A DNA stretch of 64,000 bases from the NCBI GenBank assembly GCA_047627915.1, contig JBLHTZ010000001.1, positions 1 to 64,000 on the forward strand, read 5' to 3'. A program made the translations under genes and the position numbers. The DNA is from NORP294 sp047627915 (GTDB lineage: Bacteria; Bacteroidota; Bacteroidia; Flavobacteriales_E; Vicingaceae). This document shows, piece after piece, positions 17,487 to 26,046 of the stretch; position 1 is the stretch's first letter; the number at the start of each line of letters is the position of its first letter. The notes beneath the pieces were generated by a model. It saw nothing but the letters and a program-made list of their open reading frames with translations, did not search any database and was not told the origin of the DNA.

Positions 17487-18419
17487 ATGAAACTAGGTAA
17501 GACGTATACACTTTCAGCCATAGCTTCACTGATTGACTCCCCTTTTAGAGGAGATGAAAACCTTTCTGTTAGCGGAATCAACGAGATTCACAGAGTGGAG
17601 CATGGAGACATTGTATTTGTTGACCATCCAAAATATTATGACAAAGCATTAAATTGCAGCGCATCAGTAGTTCTGATAAATAAAGAGGTTGACATTCCAG
17701 AAGGCAAAGGCATTATTATTTGTGAAGACCCTTTCAGAAGTTTCAACTTTATTCTCAACTACTTTAATCCTTTTGTTTTCTCTGAAGTGCAGCAAGAAGA
17801 AACTGAAGTTGGAGCAGGAACAAAAATTCATCCTTCCGTAAGTATTGGTAGGAATGTAAAAATTGGGAAAAACTGCCTTATATTTCCAAATGTTAGCATC
17901 TTAAATGACGTAACAATAGAAGATAATGTTATTATCCAGTCAGGAACAATCCTCGGCTCATTTGGATTTTACTATAAAAATAGAGGCTCCCATTTCGATC
18001 GATTGAATAGTAATGGTTCAGTTTTAATAGAAAAAAATGTAGAGATTGGGGCAAATTGCACTATTGATAAAGGAGTTACAGCTATTACAACAATTGGTGA
18101 AGGAACCAAAATTGATAATTTGGTTCAAATTGGTCATGACACCATAATTGGTAAAAAGTGTTTGATTGCAGCTCAAGCCGGTATTGCAGGTTGTGTTGAA
18201 ATTGGAGATGAAGTAACCATTTGGGGACAAGTTGGCATAGCAAGTGGGATTTCAATCGGAAATAAAACGACTCTTTATGCTCAGAGCGGCGTTGGTAAAA
18301 CTTTAGAAGGGAACAAAACATACCTTGGTAGCCCAGTCGATGAAAGTAGAGCAAAGTTCAAAGAAATGGCTATGGTTAGGCGTCTCCCCGAACTTTTTAG
18401 TAAATTTAACAAAGAATGA
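17487..18419 (+). CDS. second LpxD-like hexapeptide acyltransferase
   Basis: This 310-residue paralogue of the LpxD at 13012 has an N-terminal UDP-binding-like domain (about 1-100) and a hexapeptide beta-helix (about 108-290) retaining the catalytic-type histidine H217 in NLVQIGHDTIIG. It is shorter than LpxD and lacks most of the C-terminal helix. It follows efp by 3 bp and overlaps the phosphatase gene by 4 bp (ATGA). It may act on a different sugar or acyl chain in the envelope. Keeping the histidine argues for an active enzyme, but its substrate cannot be read from sequence. Confidence 0.9.
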   Translation: MKLGKTYTLSAIASLIDSPFRGDENLSVSGINEIHRVEHGDIVFVDHPKYYDKALNCSASVVLINKEVDIPEGKGIIICEDPFRSFNFILNYFNPFVFSEVQQEETEVGAGTKIHPSVSIGRNVKIGKNCLIFPNVSILNDVTIEDNVIIQSGTILGSFGFYYKNRGSHFDRLNSNGSVLIEKNVEIGANCTIDKGVTAITTIGEGTKIDNLVQIGHDTIIGKKCLIAAQAGIAGCVEIGDEVTIWGQVGIASGISIGNKTTLYAQSGVGKTLEGNKTYLGSPVDESRAKFKEMAMVRRLPELFSKFNKE

Positions 18420-19648
18420 CAGATGATAAATCAAGACGGGCAAAAGGAAGACTTCAACAATCAAAATCGAAGTTAGATACCCTCTTAAATATCACAAACG
18501 CTATTAATAATAATTCCTCAGAGGAATTCCTTTTCTCCATTTTAAAATCAATTCTTACTGAGAATTTAAACATTGCCAAACTAGCTCTATTCACCTTCGA
18601 CACAAATAAATGGAGCGTTTCGATGTGTGAAGGAATCAGTGAAGAGGAGTGTGAGAAAATCGATATTTCTAAACTAATTGGATCTTTTACTGACATTGGC
18701 ATTGTCAGTAAAGAAAAGAGTAGTTCATCGTTGAACTATTTCGATATAGCTATTCCAGTTTTTCATAACAACCGACCGCTAGCATTTATGCTTTTAGCTG
18801 ATGTTGAGGGAGAAAAAATGGAAGTTAGCCCAATAATAAAACATCTTCGTTTTATTCAAACCTTAATCAATATTATTGTTGTTGCTCTCGAAAACAAGCG
18901 ACTGAACAAACAAGAAATTAAACAGGCATCAATAAACAAGGAGCTCGAACTAGCAAGAAGCATGCAAACGCTTCTTTTTCCTAAATCTTTACCCAATACC
19001 TCCTCTCTAAAAGTAACGGCTTTATACCTACCGCACAGTGAAGTTGGTGGCGATTACTATGATGTAATTCCATTGTCAGGCGGTAGAACTGCATTTTGTA
19101 TTGCTGATGTATCAGGAAAAGGAATTTCTGCCGCACTACTGATGGCCAATTTCCAAGCAAACCTAAGAGCCCTTGTAAGAATAGCGAAAGATTTAGAAGA
19201 ATTAATTGATTTATGCAATCAAAAAATAATTGAATCTGCCAATTTTGAAAAATTTATAACACTCTTTATCGCAGTTTTAGACCCTAAAGAGGGCCTGCTC
19301 ACTTATATCAACTGTGGGCACCAACCTCCTCTTCTTATACAAGGTGAGAATGTAAAATACCTGCAAACTGGCGCCACAATCTTAGGTATGTTCGAAAAAC
19401 TACCTTCTCTTAAGAAAGGATGTATTTCTCTGAAAAAGAATGACATACTAGTTTGTTATACTGATGGCTTAACAGAAATGCCTGATCAATATGGTAATCA
19501 ACTAGAAGCTATTGGAATTGCTGCTATTTTAAAAGACAAAAAAAACCTCTCCGAGGTTTCGGATTCTTTAACTCTAATAATCAATGAGAACAAGACCAAC
19601 AATGGCTTGGATGATGACATTACTTTTCTTGCTGCTCAGTTTCTATAG
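18416..19648 (+). CDS. GAF-domain PP2C (SpoIIE/RsbU-type) serine phosphatase
   Basis: The 410-residue protein has a GAF-like sensor (about 20-160), a linker helix ending ELELARSMQTLLFP, and a SpoIIE-type PP2C domain (about 185-410) with metal motifs GGDYYDV, ADVSGKG and YTDGLTE. RsbU-type enzymes dephosphorylate anti-anti-sigma factors or other phosphoserine targets in partner-switching circuits; no STAS or anti-sigma partner is nearby. It is translationally coupled to the LpxD paralogue (ATGA overlap). Its last 29 bp overlap the convergent O-antigen ligase gene. Confidence 0.92.
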   Translation: MTDDKSRRAKGRLQQSKSKLDTLLNITNAINNNSSEEFLFSILKSILTENLNIAKLALFTFDTNKWSVSMCEGISEEECEKIDISKLIGSFTDIGIVSKEKSSSSLNYFDIAIPVFHNNRPLAFMLLADVEGEKMEVSPIIKHLRFIQTLINIIVVALENKRLNKQEIKQASINKELELARSMQTLLFPKSLPNTSSLKVTALYLPHSEVGGDYYDVIPLSGGRTAFCIADVSGKGISAALLMANFQANLRALVRIAKDLEELIDLCNQKIIESANFEKFITLFIAVLDPKEGLLTYINCGHQPPLLIQGENVKYLQTGATILGMFEKLPSLKKGCISLKKNDILVCYTDGLTEMPDQYGNQLEAIGIAAILKDKKNLSEVSDSLTLIINENKTNNGLDDDITFLAAQFL

Positions 19649-21068
19649 CTAGAAACTTCTTTGAATTTAAGTCGATGGCAACTATCATAGCTATAAATGC
19701 CCAAAATGGAACACTTGCCTTATCCGTATCTAGAAAGTTATTCAGAGTTCCATTTATTATGTACGAAGTAAAAGCAATGATAATAAAGAAGACGATTGTT
19801 CGTAATTCTCCTTTGGGTAATCTAAAGTATAGGAGCGATGCGCGATAATAAAAAATCACTAGGATTAATATAAATGTTATCCCGCCAAGCAAGCCTTCTT
19901 CTGCAAGTGGTCCTATAAATTCGGAATGTGCATTACCTCCGTCACCAGCATTTGTGCTAATAATTGTTACATCTTCAGAAGATTGAAATGGAGCATATTG
20001 AAACGCATACGTTCCGGGTCCCCAACCTATTATTGGTTTCCGTTTGAACATTTCTATGGCAGAGTTCCATCTATTTATTCGTTCCAAATTTGACGCATCC
20101 GTAGATATATTTGTGATGGACTGAACATGTTCCCCTAAATTCTCTGAAGTAGAGTCCTGCTCATTTTTTTCCAGGGTATCTATTATATCTGTCCAGAAAA
20201 CTCCAGCAATAAGCAAGACTAAAGTTGCAGCTGAAAACACAAAAGTTCCTTTCAAACGAAGAAGATAAATCAAAGACACAGCAAAAGCAACTAACAAACT
20301 AATCCATGCCGCACGTCCATATGAAAAAATAATCCCCATAGCTAGCACAGCAATCATTAATGCAGTAATAACCCTATATTTTTTATATCGTTTGAGGATA
20401 AACAACAATATCATAATGGGGAACATCATTGCTACTACAGCTCCATAAACGGTATGATCTTTAAAGAATGGTTGCATTACCCAGTGAGCAGGACGTTCCG
20501 CAAATCCATATTGACTATGATGTATAAATGTGTAAAGGGCTACACCAGCCAATGGAATTAAGTACAACCAAAAGAATAATCTAATATTTTCTACCTTCTT
20601 AAAAAGCTGGGTTGCAATAAAATAAAATGCAATAATAAACCACAGTCTAGCTAACAAGAATTTTAATGAAACAAAAGGCATTGTGCTTGTCAACGTAGTT
20701 ATAATAATCCAAGCTAAATTAATGAGAATCGCAATTGTTATGGGATGCCTCAGAACAGCCATATCATACTTCCTGTCATATAATATTTTAAGAATAAATA
20801 TGAGCATTACTCCAAACAACAAAGGTTCTGTAGGTAAAAACATGCCTACTCCACCAAATTCGAGCTCTTCTAGGTTTAAAGACAGTGGTGTGGTAAATAC
20901 GATAAACCACATGAGTTTATCCGTTGCTACAAAAGCCATGAATAACAGCACTATAGCAAAAGGAATTATTGCCAACCAATATTGTTCTAATGCAATCAGC
21001 GCACTATTAGTCATAATGAACAAAAAGCTCAAAATCAACACCCAATTTGACTTTAACTCTTCAGACAT
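19620..21068 (-). CDS. O-antigen ligase/polymerase family membrane protein
   Basis: This is a 482-residue polytopic protein with about ten to twelve hydrophobic helices and the Wzy_C-type periplasmic loop (about 280-410), which includes RINRWNSAIEMFKRKPI, IGWGPGTYAFQYAP and NAHSEFIGPLAEEGLLGG. Such proteins either polymerise O-units or ligate polysaccharide to lipid A core; sequence alone does not separate the two. It is the third gene of an operon behind two Wzz-like chain-length proteins, 1 bp after the second, which favours a polymerase-like role in a surface glycan pathway. It overlaps the convergent phosphatase gene by 29 bp. Confidence 0.9.
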   Translation of the reverse strand: MSEELKSNWVLILSFLFIMTNSALIALEQYWLAIIPFAIVLLFMAFVATDKLMWFIVFTTPLSLNLEELEFGGVGMFLPTEPLLFGVMLIFILKILYDRKYDMAVLRHPITIAILINLAWIIITTLTSTMPFVSLKFLLARLWFIIAFYFIATQLFKKVENIRLFFWLYLIPLAGVALYTFIHHSQYGFAERPAHWVMQPFFKDHTVYGAVVAMMFPIMILLFILKRYKKYRVITALMIAVLAMGIIFSYGRAAWISLLVAFAVSLIYLLRLKGTFVFSAATLVLLIAGVFWTDIIDTLEKNEQDSTSENLGEHVQSITNISTDASNLERINRWNSAIEMFKRKPIIGWGPGTYAFQYAPFQSSEDVTIISTNAGDGGNAHSEFIGPLAEEGLLGGITFILILVIFYYRASLLYFRLPKGELRTIVFFIIIAFTSYIINGTLNNFLDTDKASVPFWAFIAMIVAIDLNSKKFLAIETEQQEK

Positions 21069-21069
21069 C

Positions 21070-22032
21070 TTACTTCTTTTGGTAACCTAGAACCAATAAC
21101 AAAACAAAGGTAAAGCCCATTGAAGCAACTACTGCCGTAATAAATATTAACCAACGGATGGGAGATGTTTTCTTATCTGAAACCTCAGGATATACCAATA
21201 CATTTGAAAAGGTTTGAACTTTGTTGACGTTTCTTACCGAAAACTCATAATGTTTTAAACGATCCATATATTCTTCGTTTACAATATTCAATTGTCTATG
21301 ATAATCATGAGACTTACGGCCATATTTCTCTAAATTTTCATAAAGTTTTTTCACCTCTTCGAAATCAGGCCCTTTTTTTCCTGAAAGTAAAAAATCCAAA
21401 TACTTCTCCGTTACTCTTTCAGATTGAGCGATATAATCTAATATTCCATAATTAACACTTAACTCTCTTATCAAATTTTCAATACTATCTAGGTGTGTTT
21501 TCTTGTCTTCCATCATTTTCCTAGCAATAATTTCAATTTCCTGATATTTTTTTCGCTCTGTTCTTCGAATTATTCTGTTCAATTCCGCTATAACTTCTAC
21601 CGCTATATCCCTAGCTTTCACCGGATCTGTAGACAACGTATTAATTCTGATCGATTCAAACCTTGTTTCCTCAAATGATATATGGTCAGCGTAAGCAGCG
21701 TTCATCCAAGTTCGTTTATTAGGATCTTCTTGGTCTATATCGTACTCATCGTAGAGGTTATATTTTTCTATGATATGGTTTCTTAACTCGTTTGATTCCA
21801 AATACTGCTGCATCTGTTCTAAGCTATTTTCTTCGGCATACTGGCCTAAGTTTGCCGGATAAATAATGGCCTCAGATTTAAACTTTGGTGGAATAAATTG
21901 AGGTAAAGAAAAAACGTAGGCGAAAACTCCTGCAATTGCCCCTATTATAAAAAGGAGTTTCCATTTTTTAGCTGCAAATTGGACGATTTCTATATTGGAA
22001 TTCATAGTGTTCTTCGTTTCTATTGTTTCCAT
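21070..22032 (-). CDS. Wzz-like chain-length determinant protein (second copy)
   Basis: This is a 320-residue polysaccharide co-polymerase. TM1 (about 25-43) is followed by a large coiled-coil periplasmic domain and TM2 near the C-terminus (RWLIFITAVVASMGFTFVLL), the Wzz topology. No cytoplasmic tyrosine kinase domain is present. I chose ATG 22032, 1 bp past the upstream stop; ATG 22050 would overlap the upstream gene. It is about the same size as its upstream neighbour and shares its layout (NHxIEKxxL segment, then a TM pair), so the two probably arose by duplication. Confidence 0.88.
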   Translation of the reverse strand: METIETKNTMNSNIEIVQFAAKKWKLLFIIGAIAGVFAYVFSLPQFIPPKFKSEAIIYPANLGQYAEENSLEQMQQYLESNELRNHIIEKYNLYDEYDIDQEDPNKRTWMNAAYADHISFEETRFESIRINTLSTDPVKARDIAVEVIAELNRIIRRTERKKYQEIEIIARKMMEDKKTHLDSIENLIRELSVNYGILDYIAQSERVTEKYLDFLLSGKKGPDFEEVKKLYENLEKYGRKSHDYHRQLNIVNEEYMDRLKHYEFSVRNVNKVQTFSNVLVYPEVSDKKTSPIRWLIFITAVVASMGFTFVLLLVLGYQKK

Positions 22033-22033
22033 A

Positions 22034-23026
22034 TTATGACTTAGGATCAAATAATATTAATACAATGGTTGTGAACAGAAAGGTTGCAACTGTTGAAGCT
22101 ACAACAATTAACCACCTTACCGGATAACTTGCTTTTTCAGAGGCATAAGCCCGATTGACAATAAAAGTCTGATCAATAGTAGATTCTGCATTTACTCGCG
22201 CTTCAGCATATACTTTTCTTAAATCACTTAACTTTTCACGCTCGTATTCCATTTGTTGAACTAAACTTAGATACTTACCTCCATATTTTGAAATAGTATC
22301 TAACTTATTTCCTATCTCTTTCGCTGCAGAAGCATTTCCTTTTACCAAGGCCGCACCATATTGGTTACTTAACACTTCGACCTGGGTCTCATAATCTTGC
22401 ACACCTTTTGCTCTTATTTGATTCAAGGTGTCTTCCATCCGATTAATTTCCCCAATCAAACTATTGAACTCTTGTTCAACAATTTCAAATCCTTGACGAG
22501 CAACTTTTTTAAGAATAGTAGAGCGAACCTCATCTACCTTTAACGCAATTTCGTTTGCAATATTTGCTGCGTACTCCTTGTCGGTATCCATCACTTCGAT
22601 TTTGACCGACATAAACTTTGTTCTATAAAAATTAATATTGGCTGTATACTCTTCGTATAGTTTTGTTTGACGATACTCAGCCTCAGGATTAATATCGTAA
22701 TGATTCATCAAATCAAATTTCTCAATAATATGGCCTCTTATTGCGTCAGAACTAAGTAATTGAATTAATTGCTCAGCTTCTTCCTCCTCTCCAAATTCAA
22801 GAAAGTCTTTTTCTCTATAATTTTCGTCGTTCAACAATGCTCTTGAAACAGAAGTTGTTGTAGAAGGAAACAGAATAACTGACGATTCATATTTGTCTTC
22901 AATTAAAAGAGAGAATATAATTGAAGAGATGAATGCCAATGCAGAGGTAATCAGGAGTACACTCCTTCTTTTCCTTAGAAAGTGGAATATACCATTTGAG
23001 TTGATGTCATAAGACTGATCGTTCAT
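22034..23026 (-). CDS. Wzz-like chain-length determinant protein (first copy)
   Basis: The 330 residues comprise TM1 (about 22-42), a helical periplasmic domain with long coiled coils (about 150-290) and TM2 at 300-325 (YPVRWLIVVASTVATFLF). It sets the modal length of a polysaccharide chain together with the polymerase encoded two genes downstream. It leads the three-gene run that ends with the Wzy-like protein. A TAnnTTTG box is present 25 nt upstream. Confidence 0.88.
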   Translation of the reverse strand: MNDQSYDINSNGIFHFLRKRRSVLLITSALAFISSIIFSLLIEDKYESSVILFPSTTTSVSRALLNDENYREKDFLEFGEEEEAEQLIQLLSSDAIRGHIIEKFDLMNHYDINPEAEYRQTKLYEEYTANINFYRTKFMSVKIEVMDTDKEYAANIANEIALKVDEVRSTILKKVARQGFEIVEQEFNSLIGEINRMEDTLNQIRAKGVQDYETQVEVLSNQYGAALVKGNASAAKEIGNKLDTISKYGGKYLSLVQQMEYEREKLSDLRKVYAEARVNAESTIDQTFIVNRAYASEKASYPVRWLIVVASTVATFLFTTIVLILFDPKS

Positions 23027-23051
23027 AGCTGGCTCTTATTTTAAAAGTTGT

Positions 23052-23059
23052 CAAATTTA
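23052..23059 (-). promoter_or_regulatory. -7 box for the wzz-wzz-wzy operon
   Basis: On the minus strand this reads TAAATTTG, matching TAnnTTTG. It ends 25 nt before the ATG at 23026. No well-spaced TTG is seen. The rest of the 160-bp gap to the aspartate kinase gene holds no gene. Confidence 0.4.
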
Positions 23060-23186
23060 GTGAAAAACAAAGAGAGGGCACCCTCCCACTCATTCGGTAT
23101 TAATTAACTTTAATATACTTCGTAATCAGCAGTTTGAACATTTACCCTGTGCCTTCGGCATTTTTGAAGTAAACGCTCAAAATAGT

Positions 23187-24443
23187 TTAAGCCAATACAA
23201 ATCTAGCAGTACTTCTTGTTCTCTGCTCCAATAATACGGTTCTGCCTTTCAGTAAATCAGAAACAATTTGTTCTGTAAAATGGCGAATAGTCACTAACGT
23301 GGCTCCTTCATTATACGCCACTTTATATCTCTCAGAGACCACTTTTCTTAGTTCATCAATTTTAGATTTATCAAAATCAAATGCCACCGTAAAGCTAATG
23401 GCCGAATTCTGTAAAATGTTAGCAGACAATCCAATATCTGAAAAAGATTGAAATATTTCAGAAAGTTTACGCTCATCAATAAAGTCAAAATCTCTTGAGC
23501 TAAACGAAACCAAAATCTGATTCTCTTTATGAATATAAGATGGTATTTCCCGGTCTCTATCAGAGTTTCCGTCTATTAAACTACCACTCGTACTTGGATT
23601 TTTAAATGACTTTACATACAATGGTATCTGCTTGTTCTCAAGAGGTTTTACCGTTTTTGGATGAATAACAGAAGCCCCATAATACGCAAGTTCAACCGCC
23701 TCTTTGTATGAAATATTTTCTAACTTCACTGTTGAATCATAATGCTTAGGGTCTGCATTTAACATACCTTCTACATCCTTCCAAATCACAACCTGTTTTG
23801 CATTCAATGAACTGGCAAAAATAGCTGCCGAAAAATCAGATCCCTCCCTTCCTAAAGTTGTAGTAAAGTTCTCAGAACTAGAACCAATAAAGCCTTGCGT
23901 CACTATAATATCCTCCCTTAGTGTACTAAACTTCGCTTGAATAAGCCTTTCTGTCTCTTTCCAATCAACCTTAGCTGCTTGATACGTGTTATCTGTTCTA
24001 ACCACATCTCTAGCATCAATCCACGTGTTTTCAAGTCCGGATAACTTTAAATATGCAGCAAGTATTTTTGATGACAACAACTCCCCAAGTCCAATAAGTT
24101 GGTCATACTCAAATCCTCGAGCACCTATTGGCTCATCTTCAATCTGCCATTCTGCTTCTACAAAAGTATTATGCAACTCTTGGAAAATAGGATCTTTCTT
24201 ATCTTCAAATAAGTCATTACACACTCCAAAGTGGAATGATTTTATAGATTCTAATTTATTGAAAGCCAGTTCACTTCTATTTAAATGTGATTCTAATACG
24301 CCTTCAAAAGCATTTGTAGTTTTTCCCATTGCAGAAACCACCACAACCAGCTTTTCACCAGATTGACTTTTAATTATACTGGCTGCATTTTTTACTCCTT
24401 CAGCATCTTTTACAGAGGCCCCTCCAAATTTAAATACCTTCAT
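23187..24443 (-). CDS. aspartate kinase
   Basis: This enzyme phosphorylates aspartate, the first step towards lysine, methionine and threonine. It is monofunctional with 418 residues: amino acid kinase fold with KFGGASVKD (5-13), VVVVSAMGKTTN and FTTTLGREGSDFSAA, then a shortened regulatory region with ACT-like sequence from about residue 300. The GNAT gene lies 3 bp upstream in the same direction, so the two form an operon. Feedback type (lysine or threonine) cannot be read reliably. Confidence 0.94.
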   Translation of the reverse strand: MKVFKFGGASVKDAEGVKNAASIIKSQSGEKLVVVVSAMGKTTNAFEGVLESHLNRSELAFNKLESIKSFHFGVCNDLFEDKKDPIFQELHNTFVEAEWQIEDEPIGARGFEYDQLIGLGELLSSKILAAYLKLSGLENTWIDARDVVRTDNTYQAAKVDWKETERLIQAKFSTLREDIIVTQGFIGSSSENFTTTLGREGSDFSAAIFASSLNAKQVVIWKDVEGMLNADPKHYDSTVKLENISYKEAVELAYYGASVIHPKTVKPLENKQIPLYVKSFKNPSTSGSLIDGNSDRDREIPSYIHKENQILVSFSSRDFDFIDERKLSEIFQSFSDIGLSANILQNSAISFTVAFDFDKSKIDELRKVVSERYKVAYNEGATLVTIRHFTEQIVSDLLKGRTVLLEQRTRSTARFVLA

Positions 24444-24446
24444 ATT

Positions 24447-24920
24447 TTACAAGTTGATGTTTTGAAGTTGCTCTTTTGTAAATCTTCCATTGTACCACGT
24501 TCCATCAAGTTCAGCATTGTATGATTTATAAAAATCAATTGCAGGAGTATTCCAATCTAATACTTGCCATTCCATTCTACCACTGTTGTTTTCTTTTGCG
24601 AATTCAATAACCGCCTCGAACAATGCTTTCCCAGCTCCTAATCCTCTTTTCGACTCTGTTACAATTAAGTCTTCTAAGTAAATACATTTCCCTTTCCAGG
24701 TGGAGTACTTTTCATAAAAAATGGCTATCCCAATTATTTCATCATTTTGTTCCGCAACAAATAACTTGTAAATGCTGTTCTCACCAAAACCATCTTCCTC
24801 CAAGTCTTTCAAGCTAACAGCTACCTCTCCCGGAGCTTTTTCATACTCCGCTAGCTCTCGAATTAACTCTAATGTTCTTAAACAATCTGCTTTGTAACCT
24901 TCTCGAATGACAAAATCCAT
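24447..24920 (-). CDS. GNAT family N-acetyltransferase
   Basis: The 157-residue GNAT fold has IREGYKADCLRTLELIRELA at the start, the acetyl-CoA loop ESKRGLGAGKALFEAVIEFA (about 109-128) and the C-terminal WNTPAIDFYKSYNAELDGTW typical of diamine N-acetyltransferase-like members. The substrate is not determinable; spermidine/spermine-type amines or a thialysine-like compound are possible. It is first in an operon with aspartate kinase (3-bp gap). A -7 box lies just 11 nt before its ATG. Confidence 0.9.
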   Translation of the reverse strand: MDFVIREGYKADCLRTLELIRELAEYEKAPGEVAVSLKDLEEDGFGENSIYKLFVAEQNDEIIGIAIFYEKYSTWKGKCIYLEDLIVTESKRGLGAGKALFEAVIEFAKENNSGRMEWQVLDWNTPAIDFYKSYNAELDGTWYNGRFTKEQLQNINL

Positions 24921-24931
24921 GATTTTTTATG

Positions 24932-24939
24932 CAAAGTTA
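24932..24939 (-). promoter_or_regulatory. -7 box for the GNAT-aspartate kinase operon
   Basis: The minus strand reads TAACTTTG, matching TAnnTTTG, ending 11 nt before the ATG at 24920. It implies a leader of only a few nucleotides. No clear -33 TTG is present. Confidence 0.45.
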
Positions 24940-25037
24940 GGGATACGAGTGTGAAATAAATAGCACTATTTTAGCTTTAGTAAACCTTTGAATTTTACGA
25001 TATTTGTCGCCTTCAAGCCAATTAAAATAGAGATACC

Positions 25038-26036
25038 ATGTCAGGAGTTAAAACGCTCAGTGAGTTTATTATTGAAAAACAAGATGATTTCCCTTTTGCA
25101 AGTGGAGAATTAACAAGGCTGTTGAATGACATTGTTATTGCTTCAAAAATTGTAAACAGAGAAGTTAACAAAGCTGGGCTTGCTGATATTTTAGGTCCAA
25201 CGACTCAAGAAAATATTCAAGGAGAAACTCAACAAAAACTAGACGTCTTTGCCGATCAACAATTTATTTCTGCCCTAAAAAATGGCGGAGAGGCATGCGG
25301 AATTGCTTCTGAAGAGGTAGATGAATATTTATCCTTCGATAGTACTCGATCTAAAAACGGTAAATACATTGTAGCATTTGACCCGTTGGACGGTTCTTCT
25401 AACATTGATGTGAATGTTTCGATTGGAACAATTTTTAGCATTTACAGAAGAGTTTCTGAAGCTGGCACGCTAGCAACCGAAGCTGATTACCTGCAAAAAG
25501 GAGAACATCAAGTAGCAGCAGGTTATGTTATTTATGGCTCATCCACTATGTTGGTATACACTACAGGAAAAGGAGTTAATGGCTTCACTTTAGATCCGTC
25601 TATTGGTGAGTTTTGTTTGTCACATCCGAATTTGAAGATTCCAAAAAATGGTAAAATCTATTCTATGAACGAAGGCAATTTAGCCTATTGTTCAAACGCA
25701 ATTAAGAATTACATTAGCTACTGCAAGGAAATAGACAAACTTACCAACAGACCCTATTCAGCAAGATACATTGGTTCAATGGTAGCAGATTTTCATAGAA
25801 ATATGATTAAAGGAGGAATATTTATTTACCCCGAAACAAGCAAGGCTCCAAAAGGTAAATTACGCTTATTATACGAATGCAACCCTATGGCATTTTTAAT
25901 GGAGCAAGCAGGTGGAATTGCTAGCACTGGAACACAAAGAATTATGGAGGTTGAACCTATCGAACTACACCAAAGAGTCCCTACTATAATGGGTTCGGAA
26001 AACATGGTTAACAAATTGCTGAGCTTTTACACGTAA
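25038..26036 (+). CDS. fbp: class 1 fructose-1,6-bisphosphatase
   Basis: This gluconeogenic enzyme hydrolyses fructose 1,6-bisphosphate. It has 332 residues, the usual class 1 length, with the metal-binding motif FDPLDGSSNIDVNVSIGTIF (about 113-132), the SEEVDEYL acidic segment upstream, and the substrate-site stretch ARYIGSMVADFHRNMIKGGI followed by LLYECNPMAFLMEQAGG. It is transcribed away from the GNAT/aspartate kinase operon. A near-match box GATATTTG lies about 35 nt upstream. A decayed kinase gene begins 10 bp after its stop. Confidence 0.97.
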   Translation: MSGVKTLSEFIIEKQDDFPFASGELTRLLNDIVIASKIVNREVNKAGLADILGPTTQENIQGETQQKLDVFADQQFISALKNGGEACGIASEEVDEYLSFDSTRSKNGKYIVAFDPLDGSSNIDVNVSIGTIFSIYRRVSEAGTLATEADYLQKGEHQVAAGYVIYGSSTMLVYTTGKGVNGFTLDPSIGEFCLSHPNLKIPKNGKIYSMNEGNLAYCSNAIKNYISYCKEIDKLTNRPYSARYIGSMVADFHRNMIKGGIFIYPETSKAPKGKLRLLYECNPMAFLMEQAGGIASTGTQRIMEVEPIELHQRVPTIMGSENMVNKLLSFYT

Positions 26037-26046
26037 AATACAAAAA

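Noticed and set aside
23150..23165. TGCC-ttc-GGCA hairpin followed by five Ts as a terminator
   Set aside because: The stem is only 4 bp, and on the plus strand no gene ends there. In the direction of the minus-strand aspartate kinase gene there is no T-tract.
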